This document shows positions 36,334 through 47,000 of a stretch of DNA of 64,000 bases, one piece after another; the stretch's first letter is position 1; each line of letters starts with the position of its first letter. The stretch is from Ulva prolifera (taxonomy: Eukaryota; Chlorophyta; Ulvophyceae; Ulvales; Ulvaceae). A program made the position numbers and the translations under genes. Under the pieces are notes generated by a model, which worked only from the letters and a program-made list of their open reading frames with translations, did no database searches and was not told where the DNA came from. The stretch lies in contig CM041199.1 of the NCBI GenBank assembly GCA_023078555.1, positions 930,001-994,000 on the forward strand, given 5' to 3'.

Positions 36334-36652
36334 GGTAAGCTGCTGTCCCGCTTTGTGCCTCTCAATATGGCCATGGCTGCACACGCACACCCATATATGA
36401 ATTCATGAGCAGCATGAGTTCCTTGGCATAGCGGCCGCTGCAGGGTGCAATCAGTGAGTGTCAAAGGTGGTGCTAGGGTGGGGTGGTGCATAGATCAGCA
36501 TCAAAGGTGGCACTAGGGTGGGGTAGGGTGGGGTGGTGCAGCGTCATAGACCAACTGACAACCATGCCACCAGACTGGTATGGCAGAGGCCGCAGGCAGG
36601 TAGGCACAGGATCCGGACTGAGCCTCATGCAGGGGGGGGTGGGGGGTGGAGA

Positions 36653-36697
36653 CTGTGGCAATCCAGTGTTATGGCCGCTATACCACTGGATTGCCAC
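36653..36697. mobile_element. 45-bp palindromic element P1, copy 1
   Basis: TGTGGCAATCCAGTG...CACTGGATTGCCAC with a 7-base centre GGCCGCT. GGAGA occurs directly on the right (36698-36702) and one base off on the left (36648-36652), consistent with a 5-bp target duplication and a one-base slip at the left end. Confidence 0.75.
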
Positions 36698-37069
36698 GGA
36701 GAGATTGAGCCTCGTGGTACCATAAACACATTTTCTGGTCAAGTGTGGTTGATGGGTGACTCAAGTTTGAGGCGTCATGCATGCGTGATTGCAACCCAGT
36801 CCCACAGCTGCTGTGCTGTCAGCACCACCAGCTTGCCAATATGACTACCAGTGCAGGCCTGGGGGTCACAGGGCCCACCAGCATCCTCATCGTCAGGCGT
36901 CATAGATCGATCTGATCACATCTTGTGGTGGATGCAGCCACATCAACAGTGGCTGGCCGTGGGGCGCAGCTTCGTAGATCACACCTTGCAATCTGGACTA
37001 AAGCCTGTGATCAATGATCCATGAAGCTGAGCCCCCCTTGATCTCGGATCACAGGCTGTGATCTCCACT

Positions 37070-37173
37070 AGTGTTGGGTCATTGGGCCAGATCACATAGA
37101 ACAATTCCGATTACTCAGGTCTCATTTCCGGATGGGAGCCCCAACAAAGCATGCTGCAAGGCGACCCAACACT
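37070..37173. mobile_element. MITE family M1, copy 2, with 9-bp target duplication
   Basis: Terminal inverted repeats AGTGTTGGGTC and GACCCAACACT bound 104 bp of non-coding DNA. GATCTCCAC occurs at 37060-37068 and again at 37174-37182, a perfect 9-bp duplication with one extra T on the left. Nine-base duplications point to Mutator-type transposition. Confidence 0.8.
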
Positions 37174-37693
37174 GATCTCCACCAAGGGCGGCGCGTAACG
37201 CCTGAAAGTCCACATGATGTATGTACACCTGATCAGTGCTGATGTACTACGATCTGACGTACTATGATGTTTCTGATGTTTCCCACCGCTGTGTGGTGTG
37301 GTTTGATGTGGACGCTGCCTGCTGGGCATCACTGGTCTGGCAAGTATGGCATGGCATGACGCCCGCAGGCTGGCATGCCTGGCATGATGCCAGCATCTTT
37401 GCTCCTGCACTGCACTGCAGTGACTGCAGGCTCAACCAAGCTGAAGCTGCTGTTGCTGATGTAAATGGAGCAGCTGAGCCCCGGCTGTGGACAGGATACG
37501 TAGCACCTGTGAGAACCCACAGCTATGCCCTCAGTGTAGCAGCTGTGTGGCCAGCATACGCAGATTGATCTTGTTCCTTGCTTGCAGTGTATGGCTGTGT
37601 GGTTACGCCACGGCTGTGCACAGGATACGTACATTTGAGCACCTGCAGCACCCACATGCCCCCAGTATAAATGGCTTGTCGACGACAACTAGG

Positions 37694-37757
37694 GGGATTG
37701 CTACGACTGAGCTCACTCGTAGCAATCCCAACAGCTGTTGGGATTGTTACGAGTGAG
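37694..37757. repeat. Triple-arm hairpin
   Basis: One arm sequence occurs three times in alternating orientation: GGGATTGCTACGACTGAG, CTCACTCGTAGCAATCCC, then GGGATTGTTACGAGTGAG after AACAGCTGTT. The centre CAATCCCAACAGCTGTTGGG plus ATTG is a perfect 24-bp palindrome. Confidence 0.9.
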
Positions 37758-38740
37758 GCCGCCACTCAAGTAGCACTCAAGTAGCACTATATCGGCATCC
37801 CATCCTCATCAGGTGACAATTATAACACTCCAGGGTTGGCGCTTTTTGTTCAACAGGGTTCCCCAGTCGCAGTGTATGGCTGTATGGTAAAGATCAGCTG
37901 CCTCCCTTGCAGCACACTACACCCGTATACGTAGGGCCATCTCAACAGTGCCTGAGAGACAGTTGCAACATCATGACTGCGCACGCTGCGTCCTTCAGAA
38001 GACCTCGATGATCATATTCACCTGTGAAGTCACATTGCGGCCACCACGGCGTTGGTTTTACAAGCTTCTGCTTCCAAGCTTCCGCTGCCCCTTTGGCTTG
38101 TCGGGTGGTACCATAGCAAGTGGCCAGGGAGCTTGTGCAGCTCCTTGGATGTGGCCTACGGGTGTTCGCTGTAGGGTGTGGCTATGGGGGTGTTCATTGT
38201 CATCCTGCAAAGGATGCCTGCGGACGCCGACGTGGAACAAATTGACAGTGCTACAAACATGCCGTTGTATCCAAGGCGCTGTGTGCAGATTATAGATCTA
38301 CGGGCTTGACACGCAAGCGCCTGCGGGGCGGGCGGCGGCCGCTGTGGCGTGCATGCGTCTGTGGCGCGCGGAGCCGCAAGAGGCTGTACATCGGCATCGC
38401 GTCAAGTGGCTAGCTTCTGGCTCGGCTGCCAGTGGAGGGCCCCGCCCACGCCGGTGGTGGTGCTCCAGGCGCTGCTGTCGAGCACACGTTGCATGGGTAC
38501 CATGCATGATAGAACACCAAAGCAGGTAGTCCCCCTTCTATGGTGCTCTGCCGTGCGGCCGATCTCTGTGAAGGAGATCACATTGGCCCCGGACGTCGGA
38601 GATGTCAACGTCGCTACGTGTTCATGCAAAGATCGCCTGAAAATGCCACTCTCACGGCCGACGGGCCCCCTCCTGGGCAAGGCTGCTGCTTGCTGCTGAC
38701 TGGAGCAGCTGTGGCAGGCGTATGTGGTCTTGCTCCTCCG

Positions 38741-38788
38741 CAGTTGTCAATGTCCGGTGAGGAAACGGCTCAGTGATATCAGATTTGC
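38741..38788 (+). repeat. R1 core copy interrupted by a P1 element
   Basis: GTCAATGTCCGGTGAGGAAA then CGGCTCAGTGATATCAGATT. The R1 end CTTTACTTCA is split after TTTAC by the palindromic element at 38794. Confidence 0.65.
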
Positions 38789-38793
38789 TTTAC

Positions 38794-38838
38794 TGTGGCA
38801 ATCCAGTGACATGGCCGCTATACCACTGGATTGCCACA
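38794..38838. mobile_element. 45-bp palindromic element P1, copy 2, inserted in R1
   Basis: 45 bp with 19-base arms (TGTGGCAATCCAGTGACAT, two mismatches to the other arm) and centre GGCCGCT. TTTAC is duplicated on both sides (38789-38793 and 38839-38843). Uninterrupted R1 copies contain this stretch once, so they show the empty site. Confidence 0.85.
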
Positions 38839-39024
38839 TTTACTTCATTGTACATGTGGCCATCGTTTTCAGGCAACGGAGAGGCGTAGGTCGCACCACT
38901 CACTTCCAGATGAACACGGGTCGAGACGACTCTCAGCACAGTTGAGAGTGACCTGTGCTAGTGGCATCGTGTCGGGTTTGGACGATTGTCGACAGTGCGT
39001 AGCTAGGTCTGAAGATAGCCATGG

Positions 39025-39069
39025 TGTGGCAATCCAGTGGTATAGCGGCCATACCACTGGATTGCCACA
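39025..39069. mobile_element. 45-bp palindromic element P1, copy 3, perfect arms
   Basis: Perfect 19-base arms (TGTGGCAATCCAGTGGTAT) around AGCGGCC, the centre of copies 1 and 2 in reverse complement. It is flanked by CATGG at 39020-39024 and 39070-39074. Confidence 0.9.
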
Positions 39070-40886
39070 CATGGCCAGAGTGAGTGCGCTCTGCGCATGC
39101 ATACAGAGCATGAACCACTTGTGAACAGCCTACTGCAGGTGCAGAACCACACTCTGGCCATGTCACTCTGGCCATGTCACTCTGGCCATGTTTGCATGTG
39201 CGAGACGTATGCCATCGACAGATGCCCATTCATGGCAAAACAGCAGCACAGGGGCCACAGCATCGTTTCTGCCTGGCAGGGAGGTGAAAGGCGGTATAGG
39301 CTAGCTCGCCTTGCCCTCCGGTTTTCAGGCTTGACATAAATGATCACATAATACGTGCGCCTCATGCTGTGTCCGTGCCGGAATCTCTGCAGACATACAC
39401 ACATATTGTGACACGCGGGCGGACAGTGAGCGAGCGGACAGTGAGCGAGCGTGCCCACCGCATCTGCCTGCATACCTTTCAAGGTCTGATGGCGCTCGTA
39501 AGGCTACTCTGCTGCGTGATCGAAATTGGACGTGAGCAAGATGCAGGGCCCACAAGGCATGTCCAGAATGATGGCTGCTGGGGCACAGCGTGCTGGCAGG
39601 CATTTGGCATGTACATTCAGCAATGGCAGGCCTCGCCTGCAGTCACATTGAAGAGCAGTATTAGGCAGATGCAGCAGGAAGGCATGTTTGTGCACCAAAT
39701 GCAATGGCTTGCAGGTCAGTTGAGCACCGGGCAAGTATGCCGGTGCACTTGGATTCAGGCATCTAGCAGAAGAGAAAAACTGAGCACACAACTTGTGTAA
39801 TCTGTGACAACTGTGGAGGAACCATTCTTTCTGGCGTAAGGCTAGGCCACATGAACGAAGGTCGATTGAACAGATTCGTGCTCATGTGGTTGTCCCAGGT
39901 AGGTGCATCACCAACGGGATCGGCTCAATCTCCCAACACCCAGAGGCATTCACATCCGAGAAATGGAATAACGGTCGCCAAACGCCTTCTTTTGCGCGAG
40001 GGCAAATGCTGTGGTGCAGTGCAGCAGCGCATCAAGTGTAGCGCTCCTGTGCAACGCAGTCGTTGTGATCTACTGTAGGAGCACATGAATCGCTTGCACT
40101 GCAGTCTCTTCTCCTGCCGGCTAGCAGTGGCTACACGACTTCCCAGGGACTCGACGTTGCACACCGTGCAAGCGGAATGTAGGCAGGCAACAACGAATAA
40201 TGCATGGAACATTGTTTAGATAATGTGATACCTCAGGTTAAACAAATCTTGGTGGACACACGATAACTGTGCTTCAATCCACTTGCATAATCCACTTGCA
40301 TAATTTGCATGTACTACATTTGCATGGCCATTTTCTTGGATAAGGGCAGCAATCTGCAACAGCGTTGCCCGGGTTACATTCCGGACAAGCCTTGATGAGA
40401 CAGGAGCCTGACGGTCGACCGACGCCTGCGTTGCACGTACATCAGAGCCGAGCGACTGCGAGCTGCTCGTGTTGGTTCGATACCAAAGACTACCTTCAAA
40501 TGTGTGCCCCTTGGCATCACCACAGATTGAGGAACCGTGGTAAGAAGGCATTACTCACGCCAATCTGCGCGCCACGCCACATCATGTGACGCAGCGCACC
40601 AATGACTGCGAGGGAGCCATTCTCCACGCTGGACTGGCCTTGGCGCGGCTTTGTGGGAGGCCATTCATGAATAACGCATTCGCCAAGATCTCTCGACACA
40701 AGTCACGCTTAAATCCGCATATCTGCCGACTGCTCTGAATGTATGCAGTTGCCCAGTCCCGCTGTGTCCGTGGCTCTCTGTGTTGCCGGAAGCCGGCGTA
40801 AACTCTGCCGCGCAAAGACCCAGTGATAGCTGTTGCTTTACGTCTGCTTTGATCTGCACTCGCTGCTGCCTTGGGCGTGTGTCAGC

Positions 40887-43800
40887 ATGTTCCGCGTAGC
40901 GGTAGCTCTTCTTGCCTGGCCACTCGCTTTCACGAAGGTGTGTGTAAATCAAAGCCAGTCAAGGTTGACTACATGCTACTTCGAAATACCTCGCGTGACA
41001 TGTCGTGCCAACGGGCAAGAGGTCTCTTCCGACCAGTGTCAGCGAAGGAAATGAGAACCTGTGTCCCGCATACCAGCATTCGACCACGTCACACGTATCC
41101 TGCATCAGCTAATATGATTCTCACTGTATTGACCTGCAGGCGCGGCTTCTCAATGCTGAGGAGACAGATCCAACGGAAGTCCCCACGTCCGACATGCTGG
41201 TTGGGATCGGCAACGCAACATGGTCGGGCACGCCTCGAATCATTTCTTGGCACCCCATGGCTGTGGTATATGATAATTTCCTGTCTGATGACGAGTGTGA
41301 TTACCTACTGAAGCTGTCCAAGCCACGCATGGAGCCAGCCATGCTCGTCAACAGCAAAGAGCAGAAGCACCAACGCAGCAAGTCGCGCACAAGCCATGGC
41401 GCGTTCATGGATAGTTTCGAAGATGAAGTTCTGGCGATGATCACGAACAGAATAGGGCATGTTGCCAAAGTGCCACCAGGCGCGGTTTTCACACTTTGCC
41501 CACCATGCCTGCCCGGTTGTGATCGGCCTGCTCATGCCACCGCAAAGAAATGCACCGTGATTACATTTGCATTGCGGGATCGTCGCTGGGCAGATCATCT
41601 GCAGCTGAGTTTGTGCTAAACCTAAGGATTACCACACCTCCACTGCAGGTCCCTTCGTAGTCGGGACTGTTGCATTCTCGTAAAACAAGCACTCGTGTGG
41701 AACCAATCAGGCATGTACCGTGCTGCCTGTTCTTTCCTTGCGAGCTTCACTTGACTCTCCCGAGTACCGACTGTCAGAGTCTCATTGATTGCTTGCCACA
41801 ATGCCAAGAAGGCATGGCAGCTTACAATGAGGCGCTTCGCGACCTCCATTTGCGAGATACATTTTTTGTTTCCAGATGCACGTAATAGCTGGGCAACTCT
41901 CCCGGCCTTGGCCATGGTGATTCGTTGCTGCGTCAGCACCGCTAATGTGATATCATTAGCCAGCAACGTCTTTGAGACACCGCTTCCCATACAAGTTTGG
42001 CAAAGGTCTTTGCAATCTACATCGCTAGCTGTGGCCTGTATCGTGATCCATTCATCACGACCAGCTCAGAGCAGCCACATGCAGCCAATCTGTTGCAAAC
42101 TCACGGCAGGTTGGCTCAGGTGCCATGCATGTGTGTCCCGACAACAGGCTCCCCCATGCTGTGATGCCACGCACTACCCTCGGCACTCCTGCGTTGCTGT
42201 CGTGGCATCTCAGTGCCCAGCAGGCGCCATACTATATGCCGGTTGTAGTGGCGCTATTCAGACCCGAGTCGAAGGCTGATTGCTGTGTCTCGCGATGCGC
42301 CGGGTTGCTCAGCGCACAGCTCACTCTGGCAGTGGTCATAGCTGCCCCCCCTAGTGTTGCTAGTGCTCCCACCAGCCACAGCAGCGCCTTGACGGCGGGG
42401 CCCGAAGGGTCGGCGCGCAGATGAGTTGCTGCTGAGTGTGGCAATGCAAGGCGGTCCATGGTCATGTGCGGCAGCACGCATTGGTGTGCGGCAGCATGCA
42501 TTGGCGTGCGGCAGCACGCATTGGTGTGCGGCAGCATGCATTGGCGTGCGGCAGTACGCATTGGCGTGCGGCAGCGCACGGTCACGTGTGGCGGCGCGCG
42601 CCAGGGGGCTGCGCGAGCGGTTGCTCAGCGGACGCTCAACACCTCGTAGACCATGCGGCGTGCGGTGCAGAGAACCTGGAGCCGTGGCAGGTGATGAAGT
42701 ACGGCCCGTCGGAGGAGTACACGCGGCACGTCGACTTCTACAATCGCGACGAGCGCTTCTTCGGCAACGACATCGAGAAGTTCGGCGGCCAGCGCATCAA
42801 GACGGCGCTGCTGTACCTCACCTCGGCCACCGGCGGCGAGACCGTGTTCCCGAAAGCCCTCAAGCCCAACGCCGTCGGGGAGGCCTCTTGCGCCGGAAAG
42901 TGCGCCCCCTGCGGCGCGCCACTGTACCGTCGATGCCACGTTGGTGTAATGCCGATTGATTGGGCCGATGTGCCGAGCGGCCGATACAGGTGCCATGCAC
43001 GCGCGCATGAACACGTTCTTCTTCGGCTGCATAGGCACCGCTGCAGCGCGCAGCGGCGCCGCAGCGCCTGCTGATCTGGATCCTGCCGAGTGCTGGGTGC
43101 TTCGACGCAGCTGCGCCGTGTGTGAGCACCCATCGGGTCTCGGGAGGACTCGGAGGCACGAAGCCGGCCACGCTGCATCACGGCGGCTGCGCCGCCGCGC
43201 TGGAGCGTCTGAGTGTGGGCTCATTGCCTCTGGCCCAGGGCCACCACACCCCCTTGACCAAATCCAACGAATTGCGTCATCATTGCGGCGAATTTCTTTC
43301 TAACCACTGATCAATAGTGCATGGAGGGAATGACCGGGAGTGAGAGGGGGGGAGCGAGTGCAGGGGGGCAGGCGTCGAGTGCAACAAGGGCGCGATGCTC
43401 GTGTTCAACAACATCCTGCCTAACGGCGAGACGGACCCGCTGACGTCGCACCAGAGCTGCCCGGTGCTGTCCGGCGAGAAGGTCGTCGTGTCGCGCTTCA
43501 TCCGCCAGGAGACGTGCTACCTCAACCGCTTCTTCTCGTGGCGCAAGTGGAACGGCAACGTGTTTTGCGAGGACGACCACACGCGGTGTGCGGAGTGGGC
43601 TGCGCAGGGCCAGTGTACGACCGCGGACATCGACCTGCGCGAGCGCATGATAGGCGACGAGGTGCGCTGCACGTGCTGTGCGTGCTGCGATCTCTGCACA
43701 TCACCGGCTGAGCTTCGGCAGGAAGCCGGGGCGCGATTGCTGCATCAGTATTCTGACTGTTTAGCTGTGTGTGTGTGTGTCTGTGTCTGTGTCTCTGTCT

Positions 43801-44077
43801 GTCTGTCTGTCTCTGTGCGTGCTGTGCGTGCTGTGCGTGCTGTGCGTGCTGGTGTGAAGGGTGGGATGTATGGTACGGGGTGGTGCAGCGGGCGTGCTGA
43901 GGTTCACGCGGCCGCGTGCAGGACTGGACAGGGTTCTGCGAGAAGACGTGCGGCTTCTGCCGGCCGCTGGAGGACACGGTGGTGAAGCTGCGCAAGGACC
44001 TCGGCCAGGAGATCCCCCCGGAGGCCATCGCCGGCCGCATGATGGCCGAAGACGAGGTGGAGGAGCTGTACGCATAG
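40887..44077 (+). CDS. Prolyl 4-hydroxylase with C-terminal ShKT domain, five exons, complete
   Basis: This Fe(II)/2-oxoglutarate dioxygenase hydroxylates proline in secreted proteins, usually in the ER lumen. Exons are 40887-40937, 41140-41479, 42671-42899, 43364-43661 and 43922-44077 (TAG), giving 357 residues with all phases matching. Exon 1 is a short hydrophobic signal sequence (MFRVAVALLAWPLAFTK). Exon 2 has ISWHPMAVVYDNFLSDDECD, then SKSRTSHGAFM. Exon 3 opens ENLEPWQVMKYGPSEEY and carries the iron ligands in RHVDFY plus GGETVFP. Exon 4 has the distal His and the 2-oxoglutarate Lys in SHQSCPVLSGEKVVVSRFI; the usual Trp after that Lys is Val. Exons 4-5 form a six-Cys ShKT domain (CEDDHTRCAEWAAQGQC ... 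FCEKTCGFC). Intron 2 starts GC: only this donor restores the conserved VPPEN sequence. Intron 2 also holds a minisatellite and an antisense open frame. Confidence 0.92.
41622..41990 (-). CDS. Unrecognised 122-codon open frame inside prolyl hydroxylase intron 2
   Basis: An open frame antisense to its host intron (41480-42670), from ATG to stop, with base composition closer to intergenic DNA than to the surrounding exons. It contains LLANDITLAVLTQQRITMAK and QMEVAKRLIVSCHAFLALWQ. Loosely similar wording appears in the minus-strand frame at 40216-40551. No family was recognised. It may be a nested gene, an exon fragment of an inserted element, or chance. Confidence 0.3.
   Translation of the reverse strand: MGSGVSKTLLANDITLAVLTQQRITMAKAGRVAQLLRASGNKKCISQMEVAKRLIVSCHAFLALWQAINETLTVGTRESQVKLARKEQAARYMPDWFHTSACFTRMQQSRLRRDLQWRCGNP
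42466..42575. repeat. 21-bp minisatellite in intron
   Basis: About five units of GCGGCAGCACGCATTGGTGT plus G, alternating C/T variants, in the second intron of the prolyl hydroxylase. Because 21 is a multiple of 3, all frames stay open and give false repeats of Gly-Ser-Thr-His-Trp type. Confidence 0.9.
43762..43855. repeat. GTGT/CTGT and GTGCTGTGC simple repeats in intron 4
   Basis: Simple repeats fill much of the last intron of the prolyl hydroxylase (43662-43921). Confidence 0.85.
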
Positions 44078-47000
44078 CGCGTCGTGCCTCAGCGCCGCCT
44101 CTACGACAGAGGTGCATGCATGTACGATCCCCCCCCCCCGTGGCCTTGACCCACTTTGTGCAAAGTTGTGCTTTTGAATGGAATGTTCTGACTGCATTGT
44201 AGCCGGCCCACAGGAGCGACCTAGCATCCGGGGTTTGCGATGGACCCCCGCCTGGCATGCTTCTCATCGCTGTGTCAGTGGCCGCATCAGCCATGGAGAC
44301 CACGGTCGCAAGGCCACAGGGCGCTGATGCACCGCAGCCGTCGCCTGCGTGCTGTGATGCGCTGTGGTGCTGCCCGCCATGTGCTGAGGTGCCGTGCGGG
44401 GCAAGCTTGTGCGTGCGGTCGTATCGGACAGGGTGCGCGTGCGTGTGCAGGGGGTACAGGCTCACGCTGCGGATCTGGGCAACAGAGGCAGGTGAGCAGA
44501 CAGGGGACGCAGCACAGCACAGCACAGCATTGTTTCTCCTGTGTCAGCGCGGCGTGCCGGTATGCATGTAGCTGCGCTGCGTGTGCTGGGCTCTGTGCAT
44601 GCCAGGGGTGCTGCCGTCCGCGTGGCTTGCGGCGATGATGGTGGCATCAATCGGCGCCAAATATATGAGCCTGGCTGCAATATGGCCCTGGAACATGGTG
44701 ACTCTGAAGCTTCCGTTGGAACGCGTCACTACAGGGGGGGCGGAGGGGGGAGGCGCGCGACGGCTTTGGTGGTTCGGAACCACATTCCCGTCACACACAA
44801 AGTGGCGGTCACAAGCCCCTAGCCTGTACGTGTTTTGCGGTTATGTGTGAATCTCTTTCGGGGATGCTGCTGCGCTGTCAGCCAAGCCGCACCCAGCACG
44901 CTTGAACGTGAGCCTGCCACAGGTTCACCTGGTGGGTGGCTTCAAGTGTGCAGAGGACGTGTTCCTGCCAAACGCGGCCTGCGTTCTGGCCGTCGCGGAC
45001 GGTGCCACACCCCCCAAGTGCCCCAGGCGATCTAAGGGGCCAGGCCGCGAGACCCCCGCAAACGCTCTGCAGCCACATGCGTGTGTCACGCACAAGGACA
45101 TGCAAATGCATGTGGTGTGTGGCCGCGGTGCACGGGGGCGATGGCTCAGTATCAGGACCCGACCATGCTGCGCGCTGCGCTGCGCTGCGCTGCCTGCACG
45201 TAGCTCGGCTGCAGGCTGGCCCCTGTGGACGCCTCGGCCGGACGTGCCGTGCTATGGTTCTGACGTGCGGGGCCGGTGGCGGCAGCAGAGATGCCGGAGG
45301 CGATTGTAGACCTGCACGCTGCGCCGTGCGCGCCGCGTGCTGCGCGAGCTATCACAGGCTACAGTGACGTGCATGAGCGGCGCCGCCCAGTCGGCGTGCA
45401 GGTCTGGGCGCCCTGAGCAGTGTTTAGATGCAGTTAGTCGCATATATAGGATAGATTCCCCCTTGCATTGACTAGCTCGCCGCTGCGCCGCTGCGCGCTG
45501 ACTTGCCCGCTATGACCCTTCCTACCAGTGAATGCGCATGGGCCCGCCTCGCTTAGGTGGTGCCTCGCAAGCATAGCATTGGGGCGGTGTTTTCAAATTC
45601 TGGGCACCCAGACGGGAGTTCATGGCGCTGGCGTGAAAGTGGTGCACAGTTTTAGGAGCTGTCGGCCTCCCGTGGCTTCGTTTAGTGAATACGCTCCAGA
45701 GTGGCGCATACAGGCTGCTTTCGAGAGGGTCTTCAGAGGATCAGACCGATCCTTGCTGGTGTAAAGTAACGAGGATGTGTGGCTGATTTGAGGACACCTT
45801 CTGTATGTTCTGAACTCGTGCAGGTGGCCGGTTGTAGTGCATGCACTGACAACGGGGCGTCCGTCTCGGAGCGTCTACGCTCCAAAATCAGCAGGCAGCC
45901 ACTTTGGCCGCTGATCGGCGAGCATCGCTCCGCCGTCTGAATGCTGGAGTTGAATCAGCCGCTGGTGGGTGCTGCTGCTGCTGCAGGCACACCTGTGAGT
46001 ATGCTGTGAGTGGCTGATGGCACAGGCTCAATGTGAACTGTTGGGCATGCCTGCGCCTGTCTACACATCTGAGCTGGAAGAACACGACCCTGAGCACTCG
46101 CTGCCCTGCTTGAATTCCTTAATTGCAGTCGAGCATCTCCCTCGAAAGCTCCAGACATATGCTTCAAGGCACATTGGGCCACCTTCCTGCCTGCCCCAGC
46201 TGGCACAACATCTGCAGTGCGGCTGTACTATAGCTTGACATCTGCACGAAGCGACAGAGCCTGTGCTACGGTTTGTCCCATGAAAAACAAGCGGGGATAC
46301 AGCATGTTGGCAGCGTGACACTGGAGTTCAGGTGTCCGAGGTGATCAGTCACGCAGCTTTCCACTCCTGCAGGGATTTGGTTCATGGGGTCATCAGGGGA
46401 GGTGTTATGTTATTCCGTCCTTGACTTAGTGAGATTAGGGCTTATTGAGGTATCAAGGGATACAGGAGTTGTAGTGACTGGTACATTTTTGTATTGAACA
46501 TAGGCCTCACTCTGGAGTCTATAAATACACATGTACTGTCCAACAGCTTCAGACTTTACTTGTAAATCTCTTCTCTTTCTTTTCCACTGCCCACTGAACC
46601 GTGTCCCTCTGAGCCTAACTGCTCCAGTTTACATATCAGGAGGGAGGCAGATCGCTCCAGCACTAGCCAAAGCCCTGCTTACTCAGGCAGCTCGAGATGC
46701 ATGAGTCAGCCCACTGCATGGTCTAAACAAGGCCATGTGGCACTGGCTGGTCCCAGTGGGACTTGGAACCATGCACCTGGCAACCGACACGTTGAATTGT
46801 GACCAAGTTGACGCCAACGAGTAACAAATTCAGAACAGGCCCTGCATGGCCATTCACCTCACTCCTTTGTCCCTTGAGCATGCGGGCCTGATCATCCGTA
46901 CTTGGGTCAAGTGCTTCAACCATCTGGCCAAGGACCATATGTTACTTCACAGTACGTGTGTGCTGTGTACACTTCACTCTCCTCAGGTGTGCAGGAGCTT

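Larger units (their letters stand above)
31554..40886. other. 9.3-kb gene-poor region packed with small repeats
   Basis: No confident gene. It holds MITEs, 45-bp palindromic elements, hairpins, R1 and R2 copies, a 135-bp tandem doublet and homopolymer runs, most listed separately. It also holds a 28-base motif (TAAGTATGCATACYGCAGAG) repeated at 33.29, 33.32 and, partly, 33.41 kb. A minus-strand frame at 40216-40551 (contains ATLLQIAALIQENGHANVVH) and neighbours at 40582-40815 look somewhat protein-like. They might be a gene head-to-head with the prolyl hydroxylase, but no exon joins were established. Confidence 0.5.

Noticed and set aside
40440-40500. tRNA-like GGTTCGATACC
   Set aside because: No cloverleaf could be drawn around it.
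42466-42575. CRISPR array
   Set aside because: Head-to-tail 21-bp units without spacers in a eukaryotic intron.
42436-43074. Repeat protein with Ala-Cys-Ile-Gly-Val units
   Set aside because: The repeats come from the 21-bp intronic minisatellite; only 42671-42899 of this frame is a real exon.
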